A stretch of DNA of 64,000 nucleotides, taken from the NCBI GenBank assembly GCA_963678925.1, contig OY787533.1, positions 3,472,001 to 3,536,000 on the forward strand, given 5' to 3'. The notes beneath the pieces were generated by a model. That model did no database searches. It saw only the letters and a program-made list of their open reading frames with translations, and was not told where the DNA came from. Within the stretch, counting starts at the first letter, position 1; every line of letters begins with the position of its first letter. Positions 63,557 through 64,000 of this stretch are shown in pieces. The position numbers and the translations under genes were made by a program. The DNA comes from G963665925 sp963678925 (GTDB taxonomy: Bacteria > Bacillota > Clostridia > Peptostreptococcales > Acidaminobacteraceae).

Positions 63557-64000
63557 CATTCCGCTAAAAAACACTATAGTACTTTCTGTGAAGGTTCTTT
63601 TTGAGCAAGTGAGAATAGGTTCGCACTAGCAAGGAAGCTCAGTCGACTATATAAGTTCTATTTTGTAAGTCTGTGCGAGACGATGCCCAAATATATACTG
63701 TTAACACTCACTGAAGAAGGAAAGTTGATTAAAAATAAGCGCACCTTGTTTCAGATCTATTTATAAAAGTACAATAAAAAATCGCCTTTAATGAAAATTA
63801 TAAACATGACTTCGTATCTCTGGAAGCTATCGAAGTAAAGCGCGTGTGTTTGCTGAGCAGCTTTCAATGCATAGGACAAATACATGTTCATTAGTTGCAT
63901 GAACACGAGTAGAAGCAATGAGCCACTAGCGTCAAATTGATTCGAAACTGTTCAAATCTACAGGCAAGATAGGCTTCTTATTGAGAGGGTGATTGTCTTA
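63557..64000. other. Intergenic stretch without a recognised gene
   Basis: No long frame, attC or terminator seen. On the minus strand a frame enters from the window's right edge and ends at TGA (63932-63934) with ...NKKPILPVDLNSFESI; it may be the C-terminus of a gene outside the window, but it is too short to assign. Confidence 0.4.

Noticed and set aside
1..64000. tRNA, rRNA or known riboswitches
   Set aside because: None seen by eye outside the two group II introns; no T-loop/CCA pattern or rRNA signature noticed.

Overview
The window looks like low-GC Gram-positive chromosome, probably Clostridia. The evidence is a MacB/FtsX-type efflux operon beside a RluA-family pseudouridine synthase and a NdpA-like nucleoid protein, strong AGGAGG ribosome binding sites, frequent TTG/GTG starts, group II introns and IS256-family elements. 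This placement is an inference, because no rRNA or other marker gene is present.

Region 1 (1-6950) is ordinary core chromosome with moderate GC. It holds the end of an unrecognised gene, a RluA-type enzyme, an operon of ABC ATPase, FtsX permease and membrane-fusion protein, and a NdpA/YejK-like gene closed by a terminator.

Region 2 (about 7080-62760) is a visibly AT-richer array of mobile gene cassettes. It contains 32 complete integron-type attC sites, one of them split by an intron, plus a degenerate half site at each edge. Each site has the form [xxTAAC]-inverted arm-spacer-arm-[GTTAxxx], with the inner arms pairing (for example CAATTCCC with GGGAATTG) and the end in GTGGGAACGTTA. Nearly all genes point the same way (+), with one or two genes per cassette. 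No integron integrase is encoded in the window, so this is a CALIN-like array or a distal part of a chromosomal integron. The cargo is mainly toxin-antitoxin pairs (HigBA, MazEF, a PemK type, Phd/RelE), Fic, and proteins of families linked to phage defence: two PHP-ATPases (TrlF/Ppl-like), NACHT, KAP, two HEPN proteins, a dynamin-like GTPase, NERD and small membrane effectors. Two GNAT acetyltransferases, an SLH protein, a STAS-ATPase and several unrecognised genes complete it. At least seven cassettes have no convincing gene. Three of these are near-copies built on an ~81-nt repeat, and the ORF-less cassettes share a CGACATATGTCG-like hairpin.

Mobile DNA has invaded the array. One IS256-family element is present in four copies: two nested in each other, one inside a channel gene, and one itself split by a 3.0-kb DDE/ATPase transposon. 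A second IS256-family element is present in two copies, one inside a NERD gene. There are two group II introns, one inside an attC and one 4 bp downstream of another. Target-site duplications fix most boundaries exactly.

Region 3 (62760-64000) follows a half attC site. It holds a decayed GIY-YIG/DUF4357 gene and about 440 bp with no clear gene.

Most attC spacers of the main class carry a conserved TGGTAAAAT extended -10 element pointing into the next cassette, so the sites themselves may act as promoters. This differs from the classical model of promoterless cassettes.
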